A stretch of 54,244 bases of DNA from a virus: positions 1-54,244 of the IMG/VR virus record IMGVR_UViG_3300025000_000132. One strand, given 5' to 3'. Positions 39,789-48,045 of this stretch are shown one piece after another (positions within the stretch are counted from its first letter, which is position 1; each line of letters starts with the position of its first letter). The translations under genes were made by a program, and so were the position numbers. The notes beneath the pieces were generated by a model. That model saw only the letters and a program-made list of their open reading frames with translations. It ran no database searches and was not told the origin of the DNA.

Positions 39789-40529
39789 TTACGCTGCCTG
39801 AGCAGGCTGCGTGATTGCGCCAGTATCGATGGTCGTAGTTGCCCCAACTGCAACGGTCAGGCTGGACATCCGCAGCTCGCCAGTGCCAACCCCGCAAATT
39901 CCGTCAAAGCGGACAGCGGACTCCGATGCGCCAGTGACGTAGGCGTTCGAGTAATATCTGAACCAGCCGGCGGTGCCGGCGGCAAGCCCAACGCCGCTCC
40001 AAACTTCGCCAGCCTCTTTTGAGGTAATTCCGGCCGCGGCGTCGCCGAGATTGAGGCCGTTGACAGCGGCGCCTGGAGTGAACGCCCCAGAAGCGACGGT
40101 AATCCGCAGCAACTTAGTGCCGATCTCGGCAAGATCCGCGGTAGCCGGCTGGGTGCCGGTGTAGACCTCAATCACACCATTGCGCAGCTGCTCGTCAAGC
40201 GAGCCGCCGTTGGCGCCGGCTGCGATGATAACTTGGTCGCCGGCAACCTCAGTGGTGAGGGAGGCAGCCGGGATCTCGAGATAGCCGGCGGCGACTGCCA
40301 GGACTTTTACTCCAGCGACGTTGTTCGAGGTCGAGCCAGCGACTGAGATGTACTGGCCAACGGTGAAGCCCGCTGTGACAAACCCGTTGCCGGAGTCGGT
40401 GATACGGTCAGCCCCGCCTGTGCCTGTGCCGTCAGCAAAAGCGAAAGTGGTCCCAGTGATCATGTTCACCGGGTAACTATTCTTCGAGCACATCCCGTTG
40501 CGGAGCCCGGTGCTAAATCTTCCAGCCAT
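39789..40529 (-). CDS. Virion protein of unknown function
   Basis: 246 residues, rich in Gly, Ala and Thr, with many predicted short strands. Behind AAAAGGAG. The low charge and the composition are typical of tail or capsid surface proteins. No family recognised. Confidence 0.5.
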   Translation of the reverse strand: MAGRFSTGLRNGMCSKNSYPVNMITGTTFAFADGTGTGGADRITDSGNGFVTAGFTVGQYISVAGSTSNNVAGVKVLAVAAGYLEIPAASLTTEVAGDQVIIAAGANGGSLDEQLRNGVIEVYTGTQPATADLAEIGTKLLRITVASGAFTPGAAVNGLNLGDAAAGITSKEAGEVWSGVGLAAGTAGWFRYYSNAYVTGASESAVRFDGICGVGTGELRMSSLTVAVGATTTIDTGAITQPAQAA

Positions 40530-40542
40530 AATTGATCTCCTT

Positions 40543-41445
40543 TTATGCCTCTATCATAACGATATAACGGTCGCCCGCTACGACTGCGCTCGCAAATTTC
40601 CCGGACGGGAACACCAGCTTGCGATGCGTAAAATTTATAAGCCCTCCGCTTTCAGTGAGGGCGCAGATACCTGCCGGCGTAGTGATCAGGATATGCTCTC
40701 CTTCGAGCCCGAGCTTCTCACCAGGGCAGGGGGCCATCGACCCCTCCAGCACTCCATATCCGGCCTTCGGTTCGCGGTGGACCTGGCCCCAGGCAGACCC
40801 ACGATGAAACTCGACACGTGAGGAGGTCCCGATCCACAGCCCCTGCGGCGTGCCCCAGAGCATGGTGACTCGGTCGGGTGTCGGCCGGAAGCCTCGGTGC
40901 AGATCATACACTCCGTAGAACGACGGCTCGGAGGCGAAGATCACATTCTCTTTGGCAATCAGCAACCGGCCGGCGAACCAGCCAAGCAGGTGGCCATTGG
41001 GGGGGTCAGAGTAGACTCGCAGCGGGTCGCCGCTGTATGTTCCTTTCGCCCAGGTTCTGGTCACTCCGCCGACGATGTAGCCCTTCTGAGCCCCGTTACT
41101 ATAATAGATCCGGTCAGCTACTGGCAGGTAGCGCATCCTGGCCCCGACCGTCAGGTCCGTGCGCAGGGCAGTGACTGAGTAATTGGGAAACATCCGGTAG
41201 AGGGTGGAGCCACTGACGAACAGGCAGACCTCGCCGAAAGAGAACCCGCACCGCGCTGACAGGGCTGATTTCTGCACCCTGCCAAGGCGCCGGGACGGCC
41301 GGCCGGAAGAGTCAATATTGACATTGACCGCCTGCGACAGCTCGGTCTCTCCAGTCTTCAGATCGTAGGTCAGACGTACAGGGTCGAGGTAATTATTCAG
41401 CCCGGTGGTGGCCTTGGCGATGGGTATGAATTTCGCCTGAGCCAT
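40543..41445 (-). CDS. Beta-rich structural protein, propeller-like
   Basis: 300 residues from ATG 41445, which overlaps the preceding stop as TGATG; the frame opens seven codons earlier. Repeated strand-rich units (CLFVSGSTLYRM, RIYYSNGAQKGYIV, LLIAKENVIFAS, ILITTPAGICAL) suggest a blade-like beta fold. In short-tailed phages such a protein often sits after the adaptor gene as a head-completion or tail-hub protein. Exact role uncertain. Confidence 0.55.
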   Translation of the reverse strand: MAQAKFIPIAKATTGLNNYLDPVRLTYDLKTGETELSQAVNVNIDSSGRPSRRLGRVQKSALSARCGFSFGEVCLFVSGSTLYRMFPNYSVTALRTDLTVGARMRYLPVADRIYYSNGAQKGYIVGGVTRTWAKGTYSGDPLRVYSDPPNGHLLGWFAGRLLIAKENVIFASEPSFYGVYDLHRGFRPTPDRVTMLWGTPQGLWIGTSSRVEFHRGSAWGQVHREPKAGYGVLEGSMAPCPGEKLGLEGEHILITTPAGICALTESGGLINFTHRKLVFPSGKFASAVVAGDRYIVMIEA

Positions 41446-42143
41446 CAGGTGCGGTACGCGGGACAAGTGCCTATCCGCGTCTCCTGGTTCTGGATGCGCT
41501 GCAGCGCTGCTCGCCCATCGCCGACATAGAGCCGGTATGAAGCAAGATGATCGGCTGCCTTGACTGGGTCCTGGGTCTCCATGTCATGGTCGTTGAAAGC
41601 CTTGTAGGCTGCCCACTCGACACAGGCGGAATGGAAGCGGCTGGGGATCTCGGGCTCGGCATCAGGTGCAGCCCCTCCACCTTCAGGTACTGCTCCGTCG
41701 CCGGCAAGGTCATACTGGCTGTACCGCCAAACCTGCAGGACCAGGATGTCACCGTTCTCAGCAGCGGTTGGCGTCGGAAACAGTTGCACGGAGCCGGTGG
41801 CGAGGTCAGTCTGCCAGTGGGTCGGCACTCCTGTCGCCTCGGTATATCCATACAGTGCATCCTGAGTAGTGTAGATGTTGCCGGTGTCGACCTTGGCCAA
41901 CTTCCTGGTGCCGTCCCAGATGTCGAGGATCTGGATAACGCGGGCGGGGATGGCGTAGACAGCAACCCCGGTCTGCAGGGTCAGCTTGAAGTTGGTGAGA
42001 TCGGTAAAATAGCCGGTCTCCTCGCAGAACTTATCCTGCCCTTCCGCCAGGAAACGCAGAAGCCGTGCCTCTGCGAACTTCCCATTGGTCGTGGAATCAT
42101 TCAGCACCTGCCGCAGTTCCGCCAACATCTCCGCCCGGGTCAT
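41445..42143 (-). CDS. Head-tail adaptor (connector) protein
   Basis: 232 residues. N-terminal helices (TRAEMLAELRQVLND, ARLLRFLAEGQDKFCEE) followed by a small beta domain (FKLTLQTGVAVYAIP) and C-terminal helices (HSACVEWAAYKAF, DPVKAADHLASY). This is the pattern of podovirus adaptor proteins that ring the portal. The position after capsid genes and before tail genes supports it. It shares a TAATG overlap with the preceding gene. Confidence 0.7.
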   Translation of the reverse strand: MTRAEMLAELRQVLNDSTTNGKFAEARLLRFLAEGQDKFCEETGYFTDLTNFKLTLQTGVAVYAIPARVIQILDIWDGTRKLAKVDTGNIYTTQDALYGYTEATGVPTHWQTDLATGSVQLFPTPTAAENGDILVLQVWRYSQYDLAGDGAVPEGGGAAPDAEPEIPSRFHSACVEWAAYKAFNDHDMETQDPVKAADHLASYRLYVGDGRAALQRIQNQETRIGTCPAYRT

Positions 42144-42556
42144 TAGAAGTATTTCCCTCCCTTGACCATCCGCCAGGGGATGGCTGAGCGCATCTGTTTC
42201 TCCATCGTCATTTGCCCAGTCATTGGGTCACGTCGCTGCACATAATGCGCTGATACTGCATCCCGCAAGCAGTAGATAATAGACGGAGGAACCTTTGCAT
42301 CGACTCCTCGCATAACCTGCAACTCATGGCCGAAAGGGGTACCATCCTTTTTGGTCCCATGCGCAGCTACATACTCAAAATTCGGCTTGCCGTCCTCCAT
42401 TTCAATGTGGATAACCGGCCAGTTGTCCCGGTCGTCTTCCGGGTCGATGGCACCGGCCTTGGCCGGTGCGTCGGCTTTCTTCTTGCTTTTCTGCTCTGGG
42501 ATCGGCTGGATGTCGATATCTCCCAGACCCAGATCCAATTCTTCACTCGTTGGCAT
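42143..42556 (-). CDS. Protein of unknown function in the head module
   Basis: 137 residues. An acidic then Lys/Ala-rich N-terminal part (about 1-40) is followed by a compact domain (WPVIHIEMEDGKPNFEYVA) and a basic C-terminus. It lies between capsid-related genes and the adaptor, so it is probably a head-completion or assembly protein. Confidence 0.5.
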   Translation of the reverse strand: MPTSEELDLGLGDIDIQPIPEQKSKKKADAPAKAGAIDPEDDRDNWPVIHIEMEDGKPNFEYVAAHGTKKDGTPFGHELQVMRGVDAKVPPSIIYCLRDAVSAHYVQRRDPMTGQMTMEKQMRSAIPWRMVKGGKYF

Positions 42557-42608
42557 TACATTCCCCCCGTTAAGATTAATGGTGCTTCAGTTGCAGGACT
42601 CAATAGAA

Positions 42609-42629
42609 GGGTGGGCGTTTCACCCACCC
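42609..42629 (-). terminator. Hairpin after the minor capsid gene
   Basis: GGGTGGG (42609-42615) and CCCACCC (42623-42629) pair around a 7-base loop. It lies 14 bases after the stop of the gene 42643-43248 and is followed by only a few T on the - strand, so termination is likely partial. Confidence 0.4.
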
Positions 42630-42642
42630 CTGTGGTTGAGGC

Positions 42643-43248
42643 TTACACGCCCCAGAGTTCGATCAGGAACCGACCTGCAGTGTAGGCAGCAGCCGTGCCT
42701 GCAGCACCGCCAGTCAGATACAGGTACTTGTTCGCGGCCACGTCAACCAGGAACGGTTTCGTGAGCCCAAGGGTCCAGTTGCCGCCGGCCGTGACTATCG
42801 CTGTTTCGACAAGGTCCCCGACGGCGCCGTCAAATGCGCCGGTCCCCTCAGTAGCAGCGTAGAGGTCGATATCAACAATACCGCCAGTCGGCACTTCCAG
42901 GCAGGTCATCTTCCCGCCCATGCACGTGCCATTCAGTGCGGCGGTGACTTGGCCAATGTGCGATACCCCGCTGGTCCCGATGATGTCGAGGTCGGTTGTG
43001 GATGATGCAGCTCCGGTCAAGTCGATGACGAGCGTGGTCTTTACCACGTCGCCGTGCTTGACAACCGATGCCTTGTAGACCGTACCGGTACCGGCAAAAC
43101 CAGCGCCGGGAGTCATCACCTGGGCCGACAGGTCGGCAGCTGCGTTGACCTCCGCCAAGGATGCAGCCAGAACGACCCCGTTGATGTCTTGAAGTATCTC
43201 AGTAGTTACCCGGCGTGCGGTAAGATCATTTACCCTTCTGTTACTCAT
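42643..43248 (-). CDS. Minor head or decoration protein
   Basis: 201 residues from ATG 43248 behind GGAGG. Gly/Ala/Thr-rich and beta-rich, with an N-terminal basic segment (MSNRRVNDLTARRVTTEI). Small proteins of this composition right after the major capsid gene are often decoration or head-surface proteins. Inference from position and composition only. Confidence 0.5.
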   Translation of the reverse strand: MSNRRVNDLTARRVTTEILQDINGVVLAASLAEVNAAADLSAQVMTPGAGFAGTGTVYKASVVKHGDVVKTTLVIDLTGAASSTTDLDIIGTSGVSHIGQVTAALNGTCMGGKMTCLEVPTGGIVDIDLYAATEGTGAFDGAVGDLVETAIVTAGGNWTLGLTKPFLVDVAANKYLYLTGGAAGTAAAYTAGRFLIELWGV

Positions 43249-43287
43249 GGTATCCTCCATCGGCGAACATGTCGCCGGAATAGGATT

Positions 43288-43587
43288 TTAGCGGAATGCC
43301 ACCCAATAAACTACGTCGGCAGCGGTGTCGCAGATGTCGAGGCCCAGTGTGAAGCCGTTCGCCGTCAATGTGATCGAGCCGGCCGCGTTGACTGAGATCT
43401 GAGTATCGGCGTGGTTACCGGTGTCGAGCGAGGTGCCGGCAGCCATGCCTTCAAAAAACTCATAGAAGGCGAGGTTGTTGACATTCACCGCCCTGATGTA
43501 CGTCGGGACGAATCCAAGCTCGACGGTGACCGCCGCGGCCGGGTTGGCAACGGTAATCTTGCCGGACTGTGCGTATTGTTTATCCAT
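43288..43587 (-). CDS. Small head-associated protein
   Basis: 99 residues behind AAGGAG. Beta-rich (GKITVANPAAAVTVELGFV, GSITLTANGFTLGL). First gene after the major capsid gene and a GC hairpin. It may be a head decoration protein or trimer; no family recognised. Confidence 0.5.
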   Translation of the reverse strand: MDKQYAQSGKITVANPAAAVTVELGFVPTYIRAVNVNNLAFYEFFEGMAAGTSLDTGNHADTQISVNAAGSITLTANGFTLGLDICDTAADVVYWVAFR

Positions 43588-43608
43588 GATCTATTCTCCT
43601 TAAAGAGA

Positions 43609-43626
43609 GCGGGGGTTGCCCCCCGC
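43609..43626 (-). terminator. GC-rich hairpin directly after the capsid gene
   Basis: GCGGGGG (43609-43615) and CCCCCGC (43620-43626) with a 4-base loop. On the - strand it comes 16 bases after the capsid stop and is followed by TCTCTTT. It could stabilise capsid mRNA and reduce read-through, raising capsid output over downstream genes. Confidence 0.55.
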
Positions 43627-43641
43627 ATTGAAGGTCAAAAA

Positions 43642-44643
43642 TTACAGTTCAGGAACCGCTACTTCCGCCCTTCCAATCCAGGCCTGTTGAAGTATAACAG
43701 CCGTGAAGTAGGTTTTCCACGCTACTGAACCCCTCTGCCCTCCGGGGTCGCCGCCGCGAGGGACGTTCGGATTAAGGACCATCGGAGTAATAGCGTTGGA
43801 GCCCTTGAGCGGTACTACCCCAAAAGCGTCCGGAGCAAGATAGATGACCGGATAGACATCGGCACTGGTACCGGTAGTGGAGATCATCGTGGTGCCGGAG
43901 CCGGCTTTTGCTCCACCGCCGTCGGCCCATGCCTCAAAGACCGTCGAAGAGATGTATCGAACATTCTCAACCGCTCCGAGTTCGCTCTCGTACTTTGATG
44001 TTCCGCCGTAATCGACAACGTCCTTGAACCCCTGCAACCCCCGAACGGTTGTCTCGAGGTCAGGGTGGATCAGACCGATGTAAGACGGAAGGACATTCTC
44101 AGTATTGAAGTTTGCCGAGCTGGAAATCTTCGATGTGAACGGTCTAGCGAATTGGCGCTTGAACCCACGAATGACTTTGCGCTGCAGGTTGAGGGTGAGG
44201 GGGGTGTTGATGTCGGTCCTGGCCGAACCATTGGCCCGGTACAAGGTGGTGCCGGCCTTGATGATGCCGAAAGCGACCATTTCAACCGTCAGAGCGGCCT
44301 GTTCACCGATCATCGCCGAGTATTCCTGCAAGACCGGATCGGTATGCAGATCAGCAATCACGTCGGTCAACTCGAGATAATCCAGATACTGACTCAGCGT
44401 CGCCGTGTAGTCGGTCTTGGTCGGAGTGCTGCCAGACGGAGTTACACCCTCAACTACTGGAGTGGTGGCTGCGGCCAGACGCTCGTAGCGGCGGAACTTC
44501 TGGGTGTTGGTCTGGTTCTTGCCAAGCGGCTTGGACTGGCCGAACTGCTGGATGACCAGATGCGGCTGCCCTCTCTTCAACATCTCTACCGCCGCGCTTG
44601 CTGCTACTGCCGGAGAGATATCCCCGTAAGTCGTTTGTGCCAT
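43642..44643 (-). CDS. Major capsid protein, N4-gp56 family
   Basis: 333 residues behind GAGGAGG. The layout is that of the N4-gp56-type HK97-fold capsid proteins: an N-terminal MLKRGQPHLVIQQFGQSKPL, KFRRYERLAAATTPVVEGV, TATLSQYLDYLELTDVI, an HPDLETTVRGL segment, AVENVRYISS and DVYPVIYLAPDAFGVVPL towards the end. The position between scaffold and small head genes agrees. It forms the shell of the head. Confidence 0.85.
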   Translation of the reverse strand: MAQTTYGDISPAVAASAAVEMLKRGQPHLVIQQFGQSKPLGKNQTNTQKFRRYERLAAATTPVVEGVTPSGSTPTKTDYTATLSQYLDYLELTDVIADLHTDPVLQEYSAMIGEQAALTVEMVAFGIIKAGTTLYRANGSARTDINTPLTLNLQRKVIRGFKRQFARPFTSKISSSANFNTENVLPSYIGLIHPDLETTVRGLQGFKDVVDYGGTSKYESELGAVENVRYISSTVFEAWADGGGAKAGSGTTMISTTGTSADVYPVIYLAPDAFGVVPLKGSNAITPMVLNPNVPRGGDPGGQRGSVAWKTYFTAVILQQAWIGRAEVAVPEL

Positions 44644-44669
44644 GATGTTCCTCCTCTGGCTGGGTTTGG

Positions 44670-45506
44670 TTACGCCGTCGCGGCGAACTTCTCAAAGGCC
44701 CCGTCGAAATCGTTGGGGTCAACTGCGGCTCGCCCGCCGGTGTGGCGCCCGCGCACACCTTCCTGAGCGTTAAGCCTCTTCTCCTTTTCAGGATCTTTCG
44801 GTGGTTCGGGAGGAGGCGGAGGTTGTGCGCTGCCGGTCTCCTTTTTGAACACATTGTACAACTTGATGGTCTGCTCCGCGGTACCGCTGTTCAGCACCTT
44901 GTCGTAAGCATCCTGTAGAAACTCGGGCTGGGCCTTGATCCATTCCTCCACCTTCGGAAGCAGCTCGACTGCGTCCGCATGGGACTTCAGCACCGTGTCC
45001 ATGAAGGTATTGTGGGCTACGGTCTGAGCGACCGCTGCAACCGGGGCCAACCGTGCAAGGATGTCGGCAACCCGCTTCTCGACCATGTTCTCCATCTTAG
45101 CGAGCATGACTCGCTGGGTGGCTTTGATGGCCGCCGAGACCTCGGTGAAGTTGGCAGCGACCTCGTCGAAGGCAGCCTGCTCCTCTTCGGTGAAGGCGTC
45201 GTCGACGGTCGTCGGGGCCGGGGGCTCGGGTGCCGGAGGGGCTGCGGCTTGCGGCTCAGGGTCGGGAGTAGGGACCGGTGCCGGCGGTGGCTCGGGAGCA
45301 GGTGCTGGCTCTGGAGGAGTTTCCGGCGGGGGCTCGGGCTGAGGTTCGGGCTGAGGTTCGGGTGGAGTCTCTGGATCTGACTCAAGTGCCGGGTGGTTTT
45401 CAGGTTCAGGTGGCAGGTCCGACAAATCCTGGCCAGCCGCGGCCTCGAACGCCAGATCGAAGGCGTCTGGTTCAAGGTTATCTTCAATGGTTTCAGTGTC
45501 AGGCAT
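44670..45506 (-). CDS. Scaffold-like capsid assembly protein
   Basis: 278 residues, very acidic. Residues ~30-100 are a Pro/Glu tract with PEPQPEP and PEPPP repeats, followed by coiled-coil helices (EEEQAAFDEVAANFTEVSA, MLAKMENMVEKRVADIL) and a basic end (LNAQEGVRGRHTGGRAA). Scaffold proteins often combine a long helical body with a basic C-terminal capsid-binding tip. It sits between portal and capsid genes, the usual scaffold position. Confidence 0.7.
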   Translation of the reverse strand: MPDTETIEDNLEPDAFDLAFEAAAGQDLSDLPPEPENHPALESDPETPPEPQPEPQPEPPPETPPEPAPAPEPPPAPVPTPDPEPQAAAPPAPEPPAPTTVDDAFTEEEQAAFDEVAANFTEVSAAIKATQRVMLAKMENMVEKRVADILARLAPVAAVAQTVAHNTFMDTVLKSHADAVELLPKVEEWIKAQPEFLQDAYDKVLNSGTAEQTIKLYNVFKKETGSAQPPPPPEPPKDPEKEKRLNAQEGVRGRHTGGRAAVDPNDFDGAFEKFAATA

Positions 45507-45554
45507 AAATTTCTCCAGGTTTGTAGGAAGCGTAACAATAATTTACACGATTTG

Positions 45555-45746
45555 TCAATCAAAAAGTTGTAGCAAATCCTTACATTCTTTCGCTCTGCCG
45601 CGCACTTCGGGCGATTCTTCACCTTCGAGCCGGTTGCGATGCTGCTCTCGACGCAGCGAGATCATCTCACGGAGCAGGATTATTGACTCCATGTCCTTGT
45701 AAGATACCAAGATATCTTGGATTTCTTTTATGCGTTCTTTACTCAT
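45555..45746 (-). CDS. Small helical protein of unknown function
   Basis: 63 residues from ATG 45746 (MSKERIKEIQDILVSYKDM and onwards), with a second helix rich in Arg and Glu. It starts close behind the stop of the neighbouring gene. Likely a coiled-coil peptide; role unknown. Confidence 0.45.
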   Translation of the reverse strand: MSKERIKEIQDILVSYKDMESIILLREMISLRREQHRNRLEGEESPEVRGRAKECKDLLQLFD

Positions 45747-45748
45747 GG

Positions 45749-45940
45749 TCAGCACGTCACTTTGTATGGGTCGGTCAGCGGCCCGTCCCTAAATATTGAT
45801 GGGTACGGAGAAACTGGTGCTAAAGTAGGAACGACTCCCAAAGCATCAAGCATCTTCCGCAGTTCCCTCAACTCGTCCATTGTTAGAAGATGGACAGCGT
45901 CGCCTATTCTCAATTCGATCTTCACTGATATCTTCGGCAT
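45749..45940 (-). CDS. Small protein of unknown function
   Basis: 63 residues from ATG 45940, chosen because GAGGGGG lies five bases upstream; the frame opens nine codons earlier. It has a strand (KISVKIELRIGDAVHLL) and a helix (DELRELRKMLDALG). Lies between the portal and scaffold genes. Confidence 0.45.
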   Translation of the reverse strand: MPKISVKIELRIGDAVHLLTMDELRELRKMLDALGVVPTLAPVSPYPSIFRDGPLTDPYKVTC

Positions 45941-45963
45941 ACTTACCCCCTCTTGTGATTTCT

Positions 45964-48021
45964 TCATTGTACTCTTTCTCCCCCCTTCGTTTGCACTGCC
46001 GTCGATAACAGTGTCTTCAGATTTTCCAACTGGTTCCTGTCCTCGGCCGACTTGGCATTAGCCAGGTTACTCTCGACCCGGGAGAGGATCTCCTGGATCG
46101 TCGCCTCGGTGGACATCGCCACCACCTGTGCGTCCATGCTGGTCTTCTCAGCGGCTGCCGACTCCTTGGCGGTCTTGGCCTGGGTCAGTCCCTGTTCGAT
46201 CTGAGAGGCCTGCGAGGCGGATTCTCTCATGCCGGCCAGGACCTGCCGAGCCTCATCCTCCGGCAGTAGCCGGTCAACAGGAAGATCGCGGGCCTTGAGC
46301 CGGTCGATCAACAAGCCGTAGGTGTCGAGGATAGCCCGCTCCTCGTCGGTCAGGGTAGTGACGAACTGGTCAAGGGCGGCGCCGCGCACTTCCTTGGCGA
46401 CGAGCGACAGGTTACCCTTGGCGACGACGTGGTAGTCACCCTTCAGTTCCTCGTTCGGATTGAACTCCATGTTCCATTTCAGCAACGAGCCGATCAGGCT
46501 GGTAGTGAACTTGTCGAAGGCCCTGACGGTGTCCTTGGTAACCATGTTGGCCGAGCCCATCATCATGCTCATGTTGTTACTGGTCCTGAACGCCTCGCCG
46601 AGCGGCTGCTGCTGCATCGCCCCCATGGTGTAGGCCGGCAGGTTGCTCTCGATGTCGAGCTGCTGCCTTTCCATCTGGATGACGTTGAGGATGTCGGCGA
46701 CATGCGACTGGGTGACGATCGCCCGCACCGCCGGATACTGGGCATCGATGCCGTCGCCTTCCCGCTCGATGGTCATAAAAGCATGGATTGGACCGATGTT
46801 CTTGCGCCCGGGAGCGAGCAGGGATTTGTTGACCTCGAGGATCGGGCCGGCGCAGGCCGACATATTGTCTTTCAATATCCGGTGCGAAACGCAGAGCGAC
46901 ATCTGTGAGTCCCTGACCTCTTCCGGCAGGCCGACGCCGGTCAGCCCGGAGTCCTCGTCCTCGGCGTAGATGAAGGCATGGTATTGGTCGGACGGCCGTT
47001 CCCCGAAGGCTGCTTTCTGGGCTTTGATAATTACGTCGTCGATGAACCATAGGTCGGCGAAGACATCCTCGTCCATCTCGTCTTCTTTGATCTCAACCCC
47101 GGCTGCGGCCAGACTATGCGCTGAGATGAAGCCGAGGCCGCGGTAGACCTCATACCTGCGGGCGGTACGGTCGGAGAGGTTGGCCGTCTTAGCCAGTTGC
47201 TGCAACTCAGTCTCATATGTCTTGGCGGTGTAGTTGCCTTGTGGGTGGTCCGTCAGATACTGCTTGATCATGTCCGCCATGAAGTCATCGCGTTTGGCGA
47301 GGTTGCGAAAATCATGCCGGGTCATCACCACCCGCTCAAAAACCATGTCCTGGTCGATCCAGGCCTTGGCCATCAGGTCAGGGTAGAAGTCCCAGATCCG
47401 CAGACTCTCAGGATATGGCCGCTTGACTGTCTTAGTTTTGGCTACGTAAGCACTGGTCACCGGATCGGCTTCCCAGACTCGCTCCTGCTGGGTGCGGACC
47501 ATCGGGCTGCGGGCGATGCCGAAGCCGTAGATGTAACCGCTGCGCACCACCCGCTTGCAGAGCTGCGGGTAATCGATCTCGGCATCGGAGAGTTGATCGG
47601 CGATCTCGATCTCCATCTTGCCCTTCCTCGCCTCGGCAAAGGCCCTGACCTCCCGCTCGATCGCATCGCTGCTCATCGGCTGCCCGGATTGCTGCAGGGT
47701 GGAGAGGATATTCTGCAGAGCTTCCTGCGGGATCGATGGGCTGGGGGAGACCCCGAGTGCCCAGTTGCGATCCTGGCTGGGGAACATCATCTCCATCAGC
47801 TTGGCCACCCCGCCCTTGATCTTGACCTTGGTGTCCCGGGGGTAGACATGCGACCGCTCGTCCGGGATGCCGGCGAGGATGTCCGGATCGTACTGGCCGG
47901 CGTGTTGCCGGAGGTTCTTCAACCACTGGATTTCGCACAACGCCCGGTCATTGATGAACTGCCCGAGCTGACCTTTGAGCAACGTCCCTGTCTTTGCCAG
48001 TTCTTCGTAATTGATTTCCAT
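45964..48021 (-). CDS. Portal protein
   Basis: 685 residues, the size of short-tailed phage portals. The N-terminal half carries VYPRDTKVKIKGGVAKLMEMM, then the wing and clip regions with SLRIWDFYPDL and YHAFIYAEDEDSGLTG. The long C-terminal helix, SHVADILNVIQMERQQLD and onwards, ends in an Ala/Gln/Glu-rich coiled coil, likely the barrel. It forms the dodecameric ring through which DNA is packaged and released. It stands directly after the terminase gene. GAGGTAGTA precedes the ATG. Confidence 0.85.
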   Translation of the reverse strand: MEINYEELAKTGTLLKGQLGQFINDRALCEIQWLKNLRQHAGQYDPDILAGIPDERSHVYPRDTKVKIKGGVAKLMEMMFPSQDRNWALGVSPSPSIPQEALQNILSTLQQSGQPMSSDAIEREVRAFAEARKGKMEIEIADQLSDAEIDYPQLCKRVVRSGYIYGFGIARSPMVRTQQERVWEADPVTSAYVAKTKTVKRPYPESLRIWDFYPDLMAKAWIDQDMVFERVVMTRHDFRNLAKRDDFMADMIKQYLTDHPQGNYTAKTYETELQQLAKTANLSDRTARRYEVYRGLGFISAHSLAAAGVEIKEDEMDEDVFADLWFIDDVIIKAQKAAFGERPSDQYHAFIYAEDEDSGLTGVGLPEEVRDSQMSLCVSHRILKDNMSACAGPILEVNKSLLAPGRKNIGPIHAFMTIEREGDGIDAQYPAVRAIVTQSHVADILNVIQMERQQLDIESNLPAYTMGAMQQQPLGEAFRTSNNMSMMMGSANMVTKDTVRAFDKFTTSLIGSLLKWNMEFNPNEELKGDYHVVAKGNLSLVAKEVRGAALDQFVTTLTDEERAILDTYGLLIDRLKARDLPVDRLLPEDEARQVLAGMRESASQASQIEQGLTQAKTAKESAAAEKTSMDAQVVAMSTEATIQEILSRVESNLANAKSAEDRNQLENLKTLLSTAVQTKGGERVQ

Positions 48022-48045
48022 TACTACCTCTTGTAAGTATTTAAT

